Source: an uncultured Megasphaera sp. (lineage in GTDB: Bacteria; Bacillota; Negativicutes; Veillonellales; Megasphaeraceae). Taken from it: DNA of 64,000 nucleotides. The stretch lies in contig CAKPVJ010000010.1 of assembly GCA_934193515.1 (NCBI GenBank), positions 1 to 64,000 of the forward strand, in the 5' to 3' direction. The stretch's first letter is position 1. Each line of letters begins with the position of its first letter. Shown here piece by piece: positions 32,599 through 41,632 of this stretch. Both the position numbers and the translations under genes were made by a program. The notes beneath the pieces were generated by a model. That model ran no database searches. It had not been told where the DNA came from and was given only the letters and a program-made list of their open reading frames with translations.

Positions 32599-33816
32599 AT
32601 GAATCATCATACATTGGATGGAGTCAAAATGCTCCATCATGATGAAATGCGAAATTATGACCGAATCCAAGGAAAAATCATTTCTGTGATTCTCAATCAC
32701 GGATGTAAGATTATTGAAACACCAAACTTTGAAGATTATGATGTATACCAGCATTTTTTTCCGCATATGCGGCAGCAGATGGTCAAAACGATTGATACGG
32801 ACGGACGGGTATTGGTATTGCGGCCGGACGTTACGCTGCCTGTTGTAGAAACGGCGGCGCGGGAATTTCCCAGACCCAATCAGCTGTTGAAATTTGGCTA
32901 TGTCAGCACGGTATTTCGTGAATATTTTGGCCGCAGCACGTATGGCAAAGATTTCCTGCAAGGAGGCATTGAAATCCTCGGCGATTCCAGTCCGGAATGT
33001 GACGGCGAAGTCATTGTCATGGCTGCAGAAATTTTGAAGGCCGTCGGCGTAGAAACGATTCGCATCGACATCGGCACGGCGGCGTACACGAAAGCGTTGT
33101 TTGACGGGCTGCCGCTGGATGAAGAACAAAAGGATACGCTTCGTTCGTATTTGGCCGACCGCAATCTCGTAGCGTGCCGCCAGTATATTGCGTCCCTGCC
33201 GTTGTCCGGCGATGCCCGCAAGGCACTGGAAGCCCTGCCTGTTTTGTTTGGCCCGTACGCGCAGACGCTGAGCAAGGCGAAAGAACTTTGTATCAACAGC
33301 GGCATGCTCAATGCGCTCTCGCGGCTGGAACGAATTTATGATTATGTCTTGTATGCCGGATTTGCGGATAAGGTGCAGCTGGATTTTGGCTTTGCCAGCA
33401 AATTGGGGTATTACACGGACATGGTATTCAAAGTCTATGTAGACGGCGCGCTCTATGATGTCATTGACGGCGGCCGCTATGACCGGCTGTCTGCCCAATT
33501 TGGCGTAGATCGTCCGGCCTGCGGCTTTGGCATGAATATCAACCTGCTGTATGAATTTATGAGCGATGCTGGCTTGTTGGAAGATACAGAGCCTTCGTTC
33601 CAGCTGGCTGTTTCCTATACGGCTTCCGACCAGACGCTGATTCGTGACTTGATGCATTGGCGCGCCCAGGGGTTCCGCGTGGCGGCTTATCCGGATGCAT
33701 CCTTTATCGACAGCCGGGATTACAGCATTCATGCGATGTACCGCAACGGTGCCTACTATAAGGACGGGCAGGTACTGTCGGCGGAAGAATTAGAAGAACT
33801 GATGAGGAGGCTGTAA
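32599..33816 (+). CDS. hisZ: ATP phosphoribosyltransferase regulatory subunit
   Basis: A 405-residue class II aminoacyl-tRNA-synthetase-like protein without tRNA activity. It keeps the HisRS-type motifs (TPNFEDYDVYQHFF, LRPDVTLPVVETAA, RYDRLSAQFG) but lacks the anticodon domain. HisZ joins the short HisG to make an octamer that catalyses the first step of histidine synthesis and is inhibited by histidine. I start at ATG 32599 behind AAAGGAGG; the upstream in-frame Met lies in the leader. It opens the his operon and is followed after two bases by hisG. Confidence 0.93.
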   Translation: MNHHTLDGVKMLHHDEMRNYDRIQGKIISVILNHGCKIIETPNFEDYDVYQHFFPHMRQQMVKTIDTDGRVLVLRPDVTLPVVETAAREFPRPNQLLKFGYVSTVFREYFGRSTYGKDFLQGGIEILGDSSPECDGEVIVMAAEILKAVGVETIRIDIGTAAYTKALFDGLPLDEEQKDTLRSYLADRNLVACRQYIASLPLSGDARKALEALPVLFGPYAQTLSKAKELCINSGMLNALSRLERIYDYVLYAGFADKVQLDFGFASKLGYYTDMVFKVYVDGALYDVIDGGRYDRLSAQFGVDRPACGFGMNINLLYEFMSDAGLLEDTEPSFQLAVSYTASDQTLIRDLMHWRAQGFRVAAYPDASFIDSRDYSIHAMYRNGAYYKDGQVLSAEELEELMRRL

Positions 33817-33818
33817 GA

Positions 33819-34454
33819 ATGGCAATTCATATCGCTTTGGCAAAAGGCCGTATTCATAAAGCAGTCATGAACTATTTGCAGGAAAGCGGCTATGTGTTTT
33901 CGACGTATTCGGAAGACAGCCGCAAATTGATTTTTGAAGACAGCCGTCATTTGTTGAAAGTTACGCTTGTCAAATCACCGGATGTAGCCGTCTATGTAGA
34001 ACGCGGCGCAGCGGATGTAGGCATCGTCGGCGAAGACGTGCTGATTGAAGAAGCACCCGGTGCCGATGTGTACGAAGTGATGGATTTGGGCATCGGCCGC
34101 TGCCGCATGGCAGTTGCTGGGATTGCCGGCAAACCAGTCGATATGACCAAACGCATTACGATTGGCACCAAATATCCGCGCATTGCCCGGCAGTATTTTG
34201 AACAGCATCATCACAGCGTCGATATTATCAAGCTGAACGGCTCAGTAGAACTGGCGCCGCTTGTCGGCTTGTCCGATGTCATCGTCGATATTGTAGAAAC
34301 AGGGAATACGCTGAAAGCCAACGGACTGGAAGTACTGCAGTACTTCATGGATTTCAGTGCCCGCATGATTTGCAATCCTGTTTCGTTTAAGATGAAATAT
34401 AAGGAAATACAGGAATTAATGCAGGTGATTCAACAAAAGGAAATGGAAGCCTGA
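33819..34454 (+). CDS. hisG: ATP phosphoribosyltransferase, short form
   Basis: A 211-residue catalytic subunit, the short type that lacks the C-terminal histidine-binding ACT domain and so requires HisZ. IALAKGRIHKAVMNYL opens the protein, AADVGIVGEDVLIE and VELAPLVGLSDVIVDIVETGNTLKANGL (phosphoribosyl site) are intact. It condenses ATP and PRPP. Its presence beside hisZ fits exactly. Confidence 0.96.
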   Translation: MAIHIALAKGRIHKAVMNYLQESGYVFSTYSEDSRKLIFEDSRHLLKVTLVKSPDVAVYVERGAADVGIVGEDVLIEEAPGADVYEVMDLGIGRCRMAVAGIAGKPVDMTKRITIGTKYPRIARQYFEQHHHSVDIIKLNGSVELAPLVGLSDVIVDIVETGNTLKANGLEVLQYFMDFSARMICNPVSFKMKYKEIQELMQVIQQKEMEA

Positions 34455-34471
34455 GCGAGGGGGAATAGCGT

Positions 34472-35761
34472 ATGGAATGGATAGAGGTTCCAAATAAAGG
34501 ATTGACACTGCGGGATATCCGCAAGATTACCAAACGGGATCAGTCAGAAAGCGCTGCGATTCGGGAGAGTGTTGAAGCGATTTTGCAGGCTGTACAGGAT
34601 ACAGGGGATGCTGCAGTACGCGAATTGACAGAAAAATTTGACGGCGTCCGGCTGGACAGCTTTTTGGTTGCGCCGGAAGAAATAGACGAAGCGACGAAAA
34701 AAGTAGGACCGGAATTTATGGCCGTACTGCAGGAAGCTGCAGATAATATCCGCACGTATCATCAGCGCCAAGTACAGAAGACCTGGATGGATACGTTTCG
34801 TCCCGGCGTGCGCTTAGGGGCCAAATTTACACCGATTCAGCGCGTTGGCGTGTACGTGCCGGGCGGTACGGCTGCTTACCCGTCTACGGTATTGATGGAT
34901 ACGATTCCAGCGCATGTTGCTGGTGTTCCTTCGATTGCTGTCTTTACGCCGCCGGCCAAAGACGGCTCTGTCAATCCGTATATTTTGGCAGCTGCGCATG
35001 TTGCCGGTGCGACGGAAATCTACAAAGTTGGCGGCGCCCAAGGGATTGCGGCAGCGGCATTTGGCACGGAAAGCATTCCGCCTGTGTTTAAAATCGTCGG
35101 TCCGGGCAATGCCTACGTAGCCATGGCCAAACGGCTTGTCTTTGGCACGGTCGGCATTGATATGATTGCCGGTCCTAGTGAAGTCGGCATTTTGGCAGAC
35201 CATGATGCCAATCCGGTATGGGTCGCTGCGGATTTGCTGGCCCAGGCAGAACATGACCGTCGGGCGGCTGTTTTCCTCGTCACGCCGAGCACTGCCTTGG
35301 CGCATGCTGTTGAGGCGGAAGTACAGCGCCAGCTGGAAGAACTGCCGCGCAAAGAAATCGCTGCCGCATCCGTAGAAAATCACGCCAAAGTATTTATTAC
35401 CAAAGACAAAGATCAGGCTGTATCCATTATGAATCTCATTGCGCCGGAACATTTGGAAATCGAATTTTCAGATGCCGAAGCGTATGTCGATAAAATCATC
35501 AATGCTGGTGCTATTTTTATTGGTTCCTATACGACAGAACCGCTGGGCGATTACTTTGCCGGGCCCAATCATACTCTGCCAACGATGGGAACGGCGGCAT
35601 TCTCGTCCCCACTGGGCGTATATGATTTTGTCAAACGGAGCAGCCTGCTGCAGTACAACAAAGAAGCCTTTGAAGCTGTTGCCGACAAGGTCATCCGTTT
35701 TGCTAATGTAGAAGGATTGCAGGCCCACGGCCTTGCTGTAAGGAGAAGAATCGATGAATAA
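34472..35761 (+). CDS. hisD: Histidinol dehydrogenase
   Basis: A 429-residue enzyme performing the last two oxidations from histidinol to histidine with NAD and zinc. GVYVPGGTAAYPSTVLM, GPGNAYVAMAKR, GPSEVGILAD, QAEHD and FAGPNHTLPTMGTAAF (zinc-ligand region) are all in place. Its end overlaps hisC by eight bases. Confidence 0.96.
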   Translation: MEWIEVPNKGLTLRDIRKITKRDQSESAAIRESVEAILQAVQDTGDAAVRELTEKFDGVRLDSFLVAPEEIDEATKKVGPEFMAVLQEAADNIRTYHQRQVQKTWMDTFRPGVRLGAKFTPIQRVGVYVPGGTAAYPSTVLMDTIPAHVAGVPSIAVFTPPAKDGSVNPYILAAAHVAGATEIYKVGGAQGIAAAAFGTESIPPVFKIVGPGNAYVAMAKRLVFGTVGIDMIAGPSEVGILADHDANPVWVAADLLAQAEHDRRAAVFLVTPSTALAHAVEAEVQRQLEELPRKEIAAASVENHAKVFITKDKDQAVSIMNLIAPEHLEIEFSDAEAYVDKIINAGAIFIGSYTTEPLGDYFAGPNHTLPTMGTAAFSSPLGVYDFVKRSSLLQYNKEAFEAVADKVIRFANVEGLQAHGLAVRRRIDE

Positions 35762-36827
35762 ATCTTGGCTTCGCAGTACGATTCGTTCGTTTGAACCCTA
35801 TAAAGTTCCGGAAATCAAAGAAAATATTGTCATCAATGCCAATGAAAGCCCGTATAATATATTTGATTTCCCTGCTGTCAAAGCTGATTTTTTGGCACGG
35901 CTGGCACAAACGCCTTCATATCATTATCCGGACCCGTTTGCAGAAGAACTGCGGGCGGCACTGGCTGATTACGTCGCCTGCAAACCGGAAGAAGTCCTCG
36001 TCGGCAACGGCGGCGATGAAATCATCAGCTTGATTATCAATACCTTTGTCAATGAGGGTGATACGGTTCTCGTGCATACGCCGACCTTTGATATATACGG
36101 CATCGATGCGGAAATTGTCGGCGGCAGGGTCGTTTCCGTACCGGATTTGCCGGGATTTAGACGGGATACGCAGACGTTTTTGGCAAAGGTGAAAGAATTG
36201 CAGCCGAAATTGACGATGATTTGCAATCCGAATAACCCGACCGGCAACATCCTGCCTGTATCGTATTTGGAAGAAGTCCTGCAGGCATCGGCTAATCCGG
36301 TTGTCGTCGATGAAGCGTATTTGGAATTTTCCGGACAGGAAAGCATTATTACTAAATTAGCGCAGTACGATAATCTGATTGTCATTCGCACGATGTCCAA
36401 GGCTTTTGGCCTGGCAGGCCTGCGCCTTGGCTATGCTGTAGCGCAGCAGGAGGTTATCGATGCCTTGTCGTTGACCAAGCTGGTATATAATCTGAACATC
36501 TTGACGCAGGCAGCGGGCTTGGCGACGCTGGATCACCGGGAAGAAGTGCTGCAGCATAATGTACCGCCGACGATTGCCGTGCGGGAATATTTGTATAATG
36601 AGTTGAATGCCTTGGACGGCGTGACGGCTTATCCGAGCGTGACCAATTTTGTGTTGGTCCATGTGGCCGACGGCCCGGCTATGGTCAGGGCATTGAGCCA
36701 GGCAGATATTTGCGTTCGCTTTTATAAAGCGGCCGATTTGAAAAACTGCCTGCGCATTACGGCTACGACGATGGACGTCGCTAAAAAAGTAGTTGCTGTA
36801 TTTCAAAAGGAGGCTGCCCATGCGTAG
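35754..36827 (+). CDS. hisC: Histidinol-phosphate aminotransferase
   Basis: A 357-residue fold-type I PLP enzyme. INANESPYNIFDFP, GNGGDEIISLI, NPNNPTGN, and the PLP lysine in RTMSKAFGLAGLRLGYA are the expected landmarks. It converts imidazole-acetol phosphate to histidinol phosphate using glutamate. It overlaps hisD at its start and hisB at its end by eight bases each. Confidence 0.95.
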   Translation: MNKSWLRSTIRSFEPYKVPEIKENIVINANESPYNIFDFPAVKADFLARLAQTPSYHYPDPFAEELRAALADYVACKPEEVLVGNGGDEIISLIINTFVNEGDTVLVHTPTFDIYGIDAEIVGGRVVSVPDLPGFRRDTQTFLAKVKELQPKLTMICNPNNPTGNILPVSYLEEVLQASANPVVVDEAYLEFSGQESIITKLAQYDNLIVIRTMSKAFGLAGLRLGYAVAQQEVIDALSLTKLVYNLNILTQAAGLATLDHREEVLQHNVPPTIAVREYLYNELNALDGVTAYPSVTNFVLVHVADGPAMVRALSQADICVRFYKAADLKNCLRITATTMDVAKKVVAVFQKEAAHA

Positions 36828-37404
36828 TGCGCAAGTAGAACGGGAAACAGCAGAAACGCAGATTGCCGTTTCGCTGAATTTGGACGGTACGGGAACGTTT
36901 GCCGGTACGACAGGTATTGGCTTTTTTGACCACATGATGAATCTCCTTGCCTGCCACAGCGGGATGGACATTACGCTGCATGTGCATGGGGATTTGGATG
37001 TCGATACGCATCATACGCTGGAAGATTTGGCTATCGTCTTTGGCGATGCCTTGACCAAGGCCTTGGGGGACAAAAAGGGCATTCAGCGCTACGGCATGTT
37101 TTACTGCCCAATGGATGAAGCGCTGACGCGTATTGTCATCGATTTGAGCGGTCGGCCGTATTTGGTCTATGATGTTTCCTTAGGCGTAGAACGCATTGGC
37201 GCGTTTGAAACGGAAATGCTCAAAGAATTTCTCTACGCATTGGCTGTCCATGGCAAAATGAATCTGCATGTAGCCAATTTATATGGAGAAAATGCGCACC
37301 ATATCGTAGAATCTATTTTTAAGGGGCTGGGGCATGCCCTGCGGGAAGCTGTCCGTATTGATGGCGATGAGACGAGCGTGCTTTCTACTAAAGGGGTGTT
37401 GTAA
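36820..37404 (+). CDS. hisB: Imidazoleglycerol-phosphate dehydratase
   Basis: A 194-residue monofunctional dehydratase. The metal-binding histidine repeats are FFDHMMNLLACHSGMD, DTHHTLEDLAI, and ENAHHIVESIFKGLGHAL. There is no N-terminal HAD phosphatase domain as in enterobacterial HisB, so histidinol-phosphatase must be another protein (see the HAD gene at 40236). I use ATG 36820 with AAAGGAGG seven bases before it, inside the end of hisC. Confidence 0.95.
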   Translation: MRSAQVERETAETQIAVSLNLDGTGTFAGTTGIGFFDHMMNLLACHSGMDITLHVHGDLDVDTHHTLEDLAIVFGDALTKALGDKKGIQRYGMFYCPMDEALTRIVIDLSGRPYLVYDVSLGVERIGAFETEMLKEFLYALAVHGKMNLHVANLYGENAHHIVESIFKGLGHALREAVRIDGDETSVLSTKGVL

Positions 37405-37407
37405 ATC

Positions 37408-38025
37408 ATGAAAATTGCCATTATCGATTACGAAGTCGGCAACCTGGCTAATGTATATAATGCATGGAAGCGGCTGGGAGCGGACGCGAAAATTACACGG
37501 GAACCGGCCGTAATTCGGGATGCGGATATGATAGAACTGCCGGGTGTCGGCGCGATTCGCGATGCCATGGCCAATTTGCAGAAGTTTGATTTGATTCCGC
37601 TGCTGGAAGAACAAGTCAAAAGCGGCAAGTTTTTTATGGGCGTATGCCTGGGGATGCAGGCACTGTTTGAAACAGACTATGAAGGCGGTACCTATCAGGG
37701 CCTGGGCTTTCTGCCCGGTGAAATTGTGCCGTTTCATACGCGGCTGAAAGTACCGCATATGGGCTGGAATGAATTGGAATTTCGGGGAGCGCCTTGGCTG
37801 CAAAAAGGTCTGCCGGCGCATCCGTATGCCTATTTTGTTCATTCCTATTTGAAAACGCCGGCCGATACGCCTGACGTTCTTGCCGTGGCGGATTATGGCC
37901 AGCCTGTACCGGCTATCTGCGGCAAGGACAATGTCCTGGGCTTCCAGTGCCACCCGGAAAAAAGCGGCCGTGTCGGTGCCCAGCTTTTACAGAATGTTCT
38001 CGAGTATGCAGCAAAGAAAGGATAA
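37408..38025 (+). CDS. hisH: Imidazole glycerol phosphate synthase, glutaminase subunit
   Basis: A 205-residue class I glutamine amidotransferase. Nucleophile Cys in GVCLGMQALF, catalytic His and Glu in FQCHPEKSG. It feeds ammonia to HisF. The order hisH-hisA-hisF is standard. Confidence 0.95.
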   Translation: MKIAIIDYEVGNLANVYNAWKRLGADAKITREPAVIRDADMIELPGVGAIRDAMANLQKFDLIPLLEEQVKSGKFFMGVCLGMQALFETDYEGGTYQGLGFLPGEIVPFHTRLKVPHMGWNELEFRGAPWLQKGLPAHPYAYFVHSYLKTPADTPDVLAVADYGQPVPAICGKDNVLGFQCHPEKSGRVGAQLLQNVLEYAAKKG

Positions 38026-38030
38026 TATCA

Positions 38031-38747
38031 ATGATTGTATTTCCTGCGATAGATATACAAAACGGACATGCAGTCCGCTTGCGCCAAGGCGTAAAAGAAG
38101 ATAGTACGACGTATTTTGCCGATCCTGTAGAAGCCGCTGTCAAATGGTGCGATGAAGGGGCGCTGTTTTTGCATGTTGTCGATTTGGACGGCGCGTTTTC
38201 CGGCAGCCGCTGCAATGCAGAAATCATTGGACGCATTTGCGATGCCGTAGATATACCCGTAGAAGTAGGCGGCGGCATTCGCAGCGAAGAAGCGATTCAG
38301 AGCTATTTGGAGGTTGGCGTAAACCGCGTCATTATTGGTTCCAAAGCCGTCGAGGATGAAGCCTTTATTACGGCCATGGCTCAAAAATATGGTTCGTCCC
38401 TGGCTGTATCCATTGATGCCAAAGGGGATGTCGTCGCGACGCGCGGCTGGGTAGACGGCAGTGACAAAAAAGTACTGCCTTTTGCACAGTTTCTCTTGTC
38501 CATTGGCATCCAGACGATTATCTATACGGATATCAGCCGCGACGGCATGTTGACCGGCCCCAACATGGATATGCTGGAACAGCTGCAGCAGCTGCCGTAT
38601 ATTCGCCTGATTGCATCCGGCGGCATGAGCAGCATTGAAGACTTGAAGAAGCTCCAGGCGATGCATGTATACGGCGCGATTACGGGAAAGGCGCTGTACG
38701 AAGGGAAAATCACGATGGAAGAAATCCGTATGCTGGGGGGAATGTAA
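38031..38747 (+). CDS. hisA: Phosphoribosylformimino-5-aminoimidazole carboxamide ribotide isomerase
   Basis: A 238-residue TIM barrel performing the Amadori rearrangement. The catalytic Asp pair is in [14 protein letters not shown] (residue 8) and [19 protein letters not shown] and IASGGMSS bind the two phosphates. ATG 38031 follows AAAGGA; the longer open frame upstream overlaps hisH and lacks a site. Confidence 0.95.
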   Translation: MIVFPAIDIQNGHAVRLRQGVKEDSTTYFADPVEAAVKWCDEGALFLHVVDLDGAFSGSRCNAEIIGRICDAVDIPVEVGGGIRSEEAIQSYLEVGVNRVIIGSKAVEDEAFITAMAQKYGSSLAVSIDAKGDVVATRGWVDGSDKKVLPFAQFLLSIGIQTIIYTDISRDGMLTGPNMDMLEQLQQLPYIRLIASGGMSSIEDLKKLQAMHVYGAITGKALYEGKITMEEIRMLGGM

Positions 38748-38748
38748 G

Positions 38749-39513
38749 ATGCTGGCAAAGCGAATTGTACCGTGTCTGGACGTACGCGACGGCCGCGTCG
38801 TCAAAGGCAAACAGTTTAAACATATACAAGACGTCGATGACCCTGTCAAACTGGGAAAATATTATTCCGACCAAATGGCGGATGAATTGGTTTTTTACGA
38901 TATTACGGCAACGCATGAAAAGCGGCAGATTTTTATTGACGTCGTGCGTGCCGTAGCGGAAAGCATCAATATCCCCTTTACGATTGGCGGCGGCATCCGC
39001 AGTATCGATGATTTTCATCAAGTGCTGCGTGCCGGTGCGGATAAAGTATCGGTCAACTCGGCGGCTGTCAGTCGGCCGGAACTGATTCGGGAAGCGGCGC
39101 AGCGGTTTGGCAGCCAGTGCGTCGTCCTTTCGATTGATGCCAAACGGGACGGCAAAGGCAGCTGGCAGGTCTATGTTGAAGGCGGCCGCAAAAATACAGG
39201 CATCGATGCTATCGCCTGGGCCAAACAAGGCGTAGCTTTGGGTGCCGGTGAAATATGCATGAACTCCATGGATTCGGACGGTGAAAAAGCCGGCTTTGAT
39301 TTGGAACTCAACCGCAGACTGGCGACAGAACTGCCGGTGCCGATTATTGCTTCCGGCGGGGCCGGGACGATGGCCGATTTTAAAGATGTCTTTGATGTCG
39401 GCGTAGATGCTGCGCTGGCCGCATCGGTATTTCATTTTGGACAAATTGACATACCGGATTTAAAACGCTATTTGCAGGGAGAAGGAATCCCTATGAGAGG
39501 GGCAGAAATATAA
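38749..39513 (+). CDS. hisF: Imidazole glycerol phosphate synthase, cyclase subunit
   Basis: A 254-residue TIM barrel. [19 protein letters not shown] starts the protein, FTIGGGIRS and [10 protein letters not shown] bind phosphate, and [13 protein letters not shown] includes the second catalytic Asp. It cyclises the product of HisA with ammonia from HisH. GGGGGG eight bases before ATG 38749 supports the start. Confidence 0.96.
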   Translation: MLAKRIVPCLDVRDGRVVKGKQFKHIQDVDDPVKLGKYYSDQMADELVFYDITATHEKRQIFIDVVRAVAESINIPFTIGGGIRSIDDFHQVLRAGADKVSVNSAAVSRPELIREAAQRFGSQCVVLSIDAKRDGKGSWQVYVEGGRKNTGIDAIAWAKQGVALGAGEICMNSMDSDGEKAGFDLELNRRLATELPVPIIASGGAGTMADFKDVFDVGVDAALAASVFHFGQIDIPDLKRYLQGEGIPMRGAEI

Positions 39514-40226
39514 TGGATACTGTATCATTGCAAGACATAAAATTTGACGCACACGGATTGGTGCCGGCTGTTGTGCAGGAAGCCTGCAGCGGTGAAATCC
39601 TCATGGTAGCCTACATGAATGCAGAATCGCTGCAAAAGACTGTGGAAAGCGGCCAGACTTGGTATTTCAGCCGCAGCCGCCAGCAGCTTTGGCATAAAGG
39701 CGAAACATCCAGCCATTTTCAAACCGTTCGCGAAATATGGGTCGATTGTGATGCCGATACGCTGCTCGTCTTGGTAGACCAGACCGGTGCCGCCTGCCAT
39801 ACAGGCAGCAAATCTTGTTTCTTCCGCCGTTTGGCTGGCTGGGACGGTACCTACACAGGCAACCTGTCCATGTTATCTGAACTGAAAGATGAAATTAAAG
39901 AAAAACGCCTGCATCCGACGGAAAAGTCGTATACCGCTTATTTGCTGCAGACCGGCATTGATAAAATTTGCAAGAAAATCGGGGAAGAATCGTCCGAAGT
40001 CATTATCGCGGCTAAGAACGCAGACCCTGTCGTCCAGGATACATCTGCAGAAGCAGATGCACTTCGTCTGGAAGTCTGCAAAGAATCAGCCGATTTGCTG
40101 TATCATTTGTCTGTATTATGGGAAGATACGGGCGTTACGGTTAACGATGTCATGCAGGTATTGGAAGAACGGTCTCATGTCGAAGGCAATAAAAAAACAG
40201 TAGGTCATTTGGATAAAACATTCTAA
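39513..40226 (+). CDS. hisIE: Bifunctional phosphoribosyl-AMP cyclohydrolase / phosphoribosyl-ATP pyrophosphatase
   Basis: A 237-residue fusion. Residues 1-115 are HisI ([41 protein letters not shown] with metal-binding Cys and Asp), residues 130-237 are HisE ([29 protein letters not shown], the MazG-like helical motif). Together they do steps 2 and 3. The ATG overlaps the hisF stop (TAATG). Confidence 0.95.
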   Translation: MDTVSLQDIKFDAHGLVPAVVQEACSGEILMVAYMNAESLQKTVESGQTWYFSRSRQQLWHKGETSSHFQTVREIWVDCDADTLLVLVDQTGAACHTGSKSCFFRRLAGWDGTYTGNLSMLSELKDEIKEKRLHPTEKSYTAYLLQTGIDKICKKIGEESSEVIIAAKNADPVVQDTSAEADALRLEVCKESADLLYHLSVLWEDTGVTVNDVMQVLEERSHVEGNKKTVGHLDKTF

Positions 40227-40235
40227 GGAGTGCCT

Positions 40236-41351
40236 ATGAAAAAAGTTATTTTTGATGTAGACGGCGTGCTTTTGAGCGAAAAACGCTATTTCGATGTATC
40301 GGCCCTGGTGCTGTGGGAATGGTATTACAGCCCGGCGTATATGCATTTGGGCCATGAAACAGTGACGGCTTCGCTGACAGATGATGAAATCGACGCGCTG
40401 CGCGCCCGTTTTTGGAAACACGATGAAATCCTTACATGGCTCAAACAGCACGGCGTCAACAGCAACTGGGATATGGTTCATGCGCATATGGTCGTAACGC
40501 TGTGGCTGATGCTGGAAGCCTATACGAAAGATCACGGCCCGATTGACGTTGTCTTGCGGACGCCGGACGATGTGCAGTATTTGGGTTCTCTGCTGCACGA
40601 CTATGACGTGCCGTCAGCCAGCCATGTCATGCGGCGCCTGATTAACGTCGTACCGGACAGAGCCGGCAAGGACGATGTGTTTACTTATTTGTCCAACGCC
40701 GTATCGTCTTCCCTGGGTACAGCATCCCGGCAATGGACGCCCCTCGATTCGCCGTTATGGCAGCTGCATTTTGAAGCCTTTCAGGCTTGGTATTTTGGCG
40801 ACACGCTGTATGCCCAAACGTATCAAAAGCCGCCGTATGCCAAAGGAAAAGAAGGCTTTTTGCGCCGGGAAGAACCGCTGGGAACGGCCGCAGGAATTCG
40901 CCATATGTTCCAAGAACTGAAGCGGCGCGGCTATGAGATTGCCATTGCGACAGGCCGGTCTCAAATGGAAATGAAGATTCCTTTTGAAACGTATCATTGG
41001 CTGGAAGAGTTTAATCCGATATACACTGCTACGTATACAGATGTAGAAGCGGCATCCAAACAGCTGGGCATGTCTTTGGATAAACCCAATCCCTTTGCCT
41101 ATTATTTGGGAGCCTTTGGCAAATTTCCGCAGCAGTACCGAGCCTATACGGAACGGCCGGATGATTTCAAGAAAGGTACATACTATGTCGTCGGCGATTC
41201 GCTGGCCGATGTATGGTGTGCCAAAGCGATGGGAGCCGTCATGATTGGTACGCTGACCGGCTTGGATGGGCAGGCCGCGCGGGCCATGTTTGAAAAAGAA
41301 CATGTTGATTATATTGTCGATTCTGTCGAAGATATACTAAAAATTTTATAA
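40236..41351 (+). CDS. HAD-superfamily hydrolase at the end of the his operon
   Basis: A 371-residue HAD phosphatase with a large cap. Motif I is IFDVDGVLLSEKRYF at the N-terminus (both Asp present), motif II is in IAIATGRSQME, and motif IV is VVGDSLADVWCAK. It lies ten bases after hisIE with AAGGAG five bases before ATG 40236, so it is cotranscribed with the his genes. Because hisB here lacks the phosphatase domain and no PHP-type HisK is seen, this protein is a candidate histidinol-phosphatase. The roughly 200-residue cap between motifs I and II is unlike known HAD histidinol-phosphatases, so the role is inferred from position only. Confidence 0.75.
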   Translation: MKKVIFDVDGVLLSEKRYFDVSALVLWEWYYSPAYMHLGHETVTASLTDDEIDALRARFWKHDEILTWLKQHGVNSNWDMVHAHMVVTLWLMLEAYTKDHGPIDVVLRTPDDVQYLGSLLHDYDVPSASHVMRRLINVVPDRAGKDDVFTYLSNAVSSSLGTASRQWTPLDSPLWQLHFEAFQAWYFGDTLYAQTYQKPPYAKGKEGFLRREEPLGTAAGIRHMFQELKRRGYEIAIATGRSQMEMKIPFETYHWLEEFNPIYTATYTDVEAASKQLGMSLDKPNPFAYYLGAFGKFPQQYRAYTERPDDFKKGTYYVVGDSLADVWCAKAMGAVMIGTLTGLDGQAARAMFEKEHVDYIVDSVEDILKIL

Positions 41352-41367
41352 GAAATGCATATAAAAC

Positions 41368-41392
41368 GGAGCTGTCACCCAAACGACGGCTC
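41368..41392 (+). terminator. Hairpin after the his operon
   Basis: GGAGCTGTC and GACGGCTCC pair around ACCCAAAC. The downstream bases ATTGCATTTTA can extend the stem with ATGCAT upstream. No strong T run, so it may be a weak terminator. Confidence 0.5.
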
Positions 41393-41416
41393 CATTGCAT
41401 TTTACGGCAATATGTA

Positions 41417-41560
41417 TATAATAGCATTGGTAACTCCAGATTGGTTGCCGCCGTGATGTAAGAAACTGGCTGGAGCGGCCAGGCAGTGCGCCGTGCAGCA
41501 GTCCGATACTGCGCAGATACGCAGCAGCCATCGCTGGAAATGCCGTTTCATGCCGTCATG
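41417..41560 (+). promoter_or_regulatory. Promoter and structured leader RNA upstream of feoB
   Basis: TATAAT (41417-41422) starts a transcript near 41429. The first 130 nt are GC-rich and stem-forming in an otherwise AT-rich gap: GGTAAC/GTTGCC (41429-41434, 41444-41449), CTGGC/GCCAG around TGGAGCG (41466-41482), GCAGT/ACTGC around CCGAT (41498-41512), and several GGCAG or GCAGC repeats. The stretch contains no protein frame of note. Repeated GCAG bulges recall the NiCo/czcD metal riboswitch, and the next gene imports iron. I could not fit any known aptamer fully. Confidence 0.45.
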
Positions 41561-41632
41561 TATTTTTATTTTTGAGAATGGTATGGTATGATAAGAGTAA
41601 TAATTTTTAGTTATAGATAGAGAGAGGTAATC

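Noticed and set aside
32500..33732. A 410-codon minus-strand frame opposite hisZ
   Set aside because: hisZ on the plus strand has family motifs and a strong ribosome site; the antisense frame has neither.
41429..41550. SRP RNA or RNase P RNA before feoB
   Set aside because: The conserved SRP tetraloop/GGAAGC core and the RNase P core motifs are absent.
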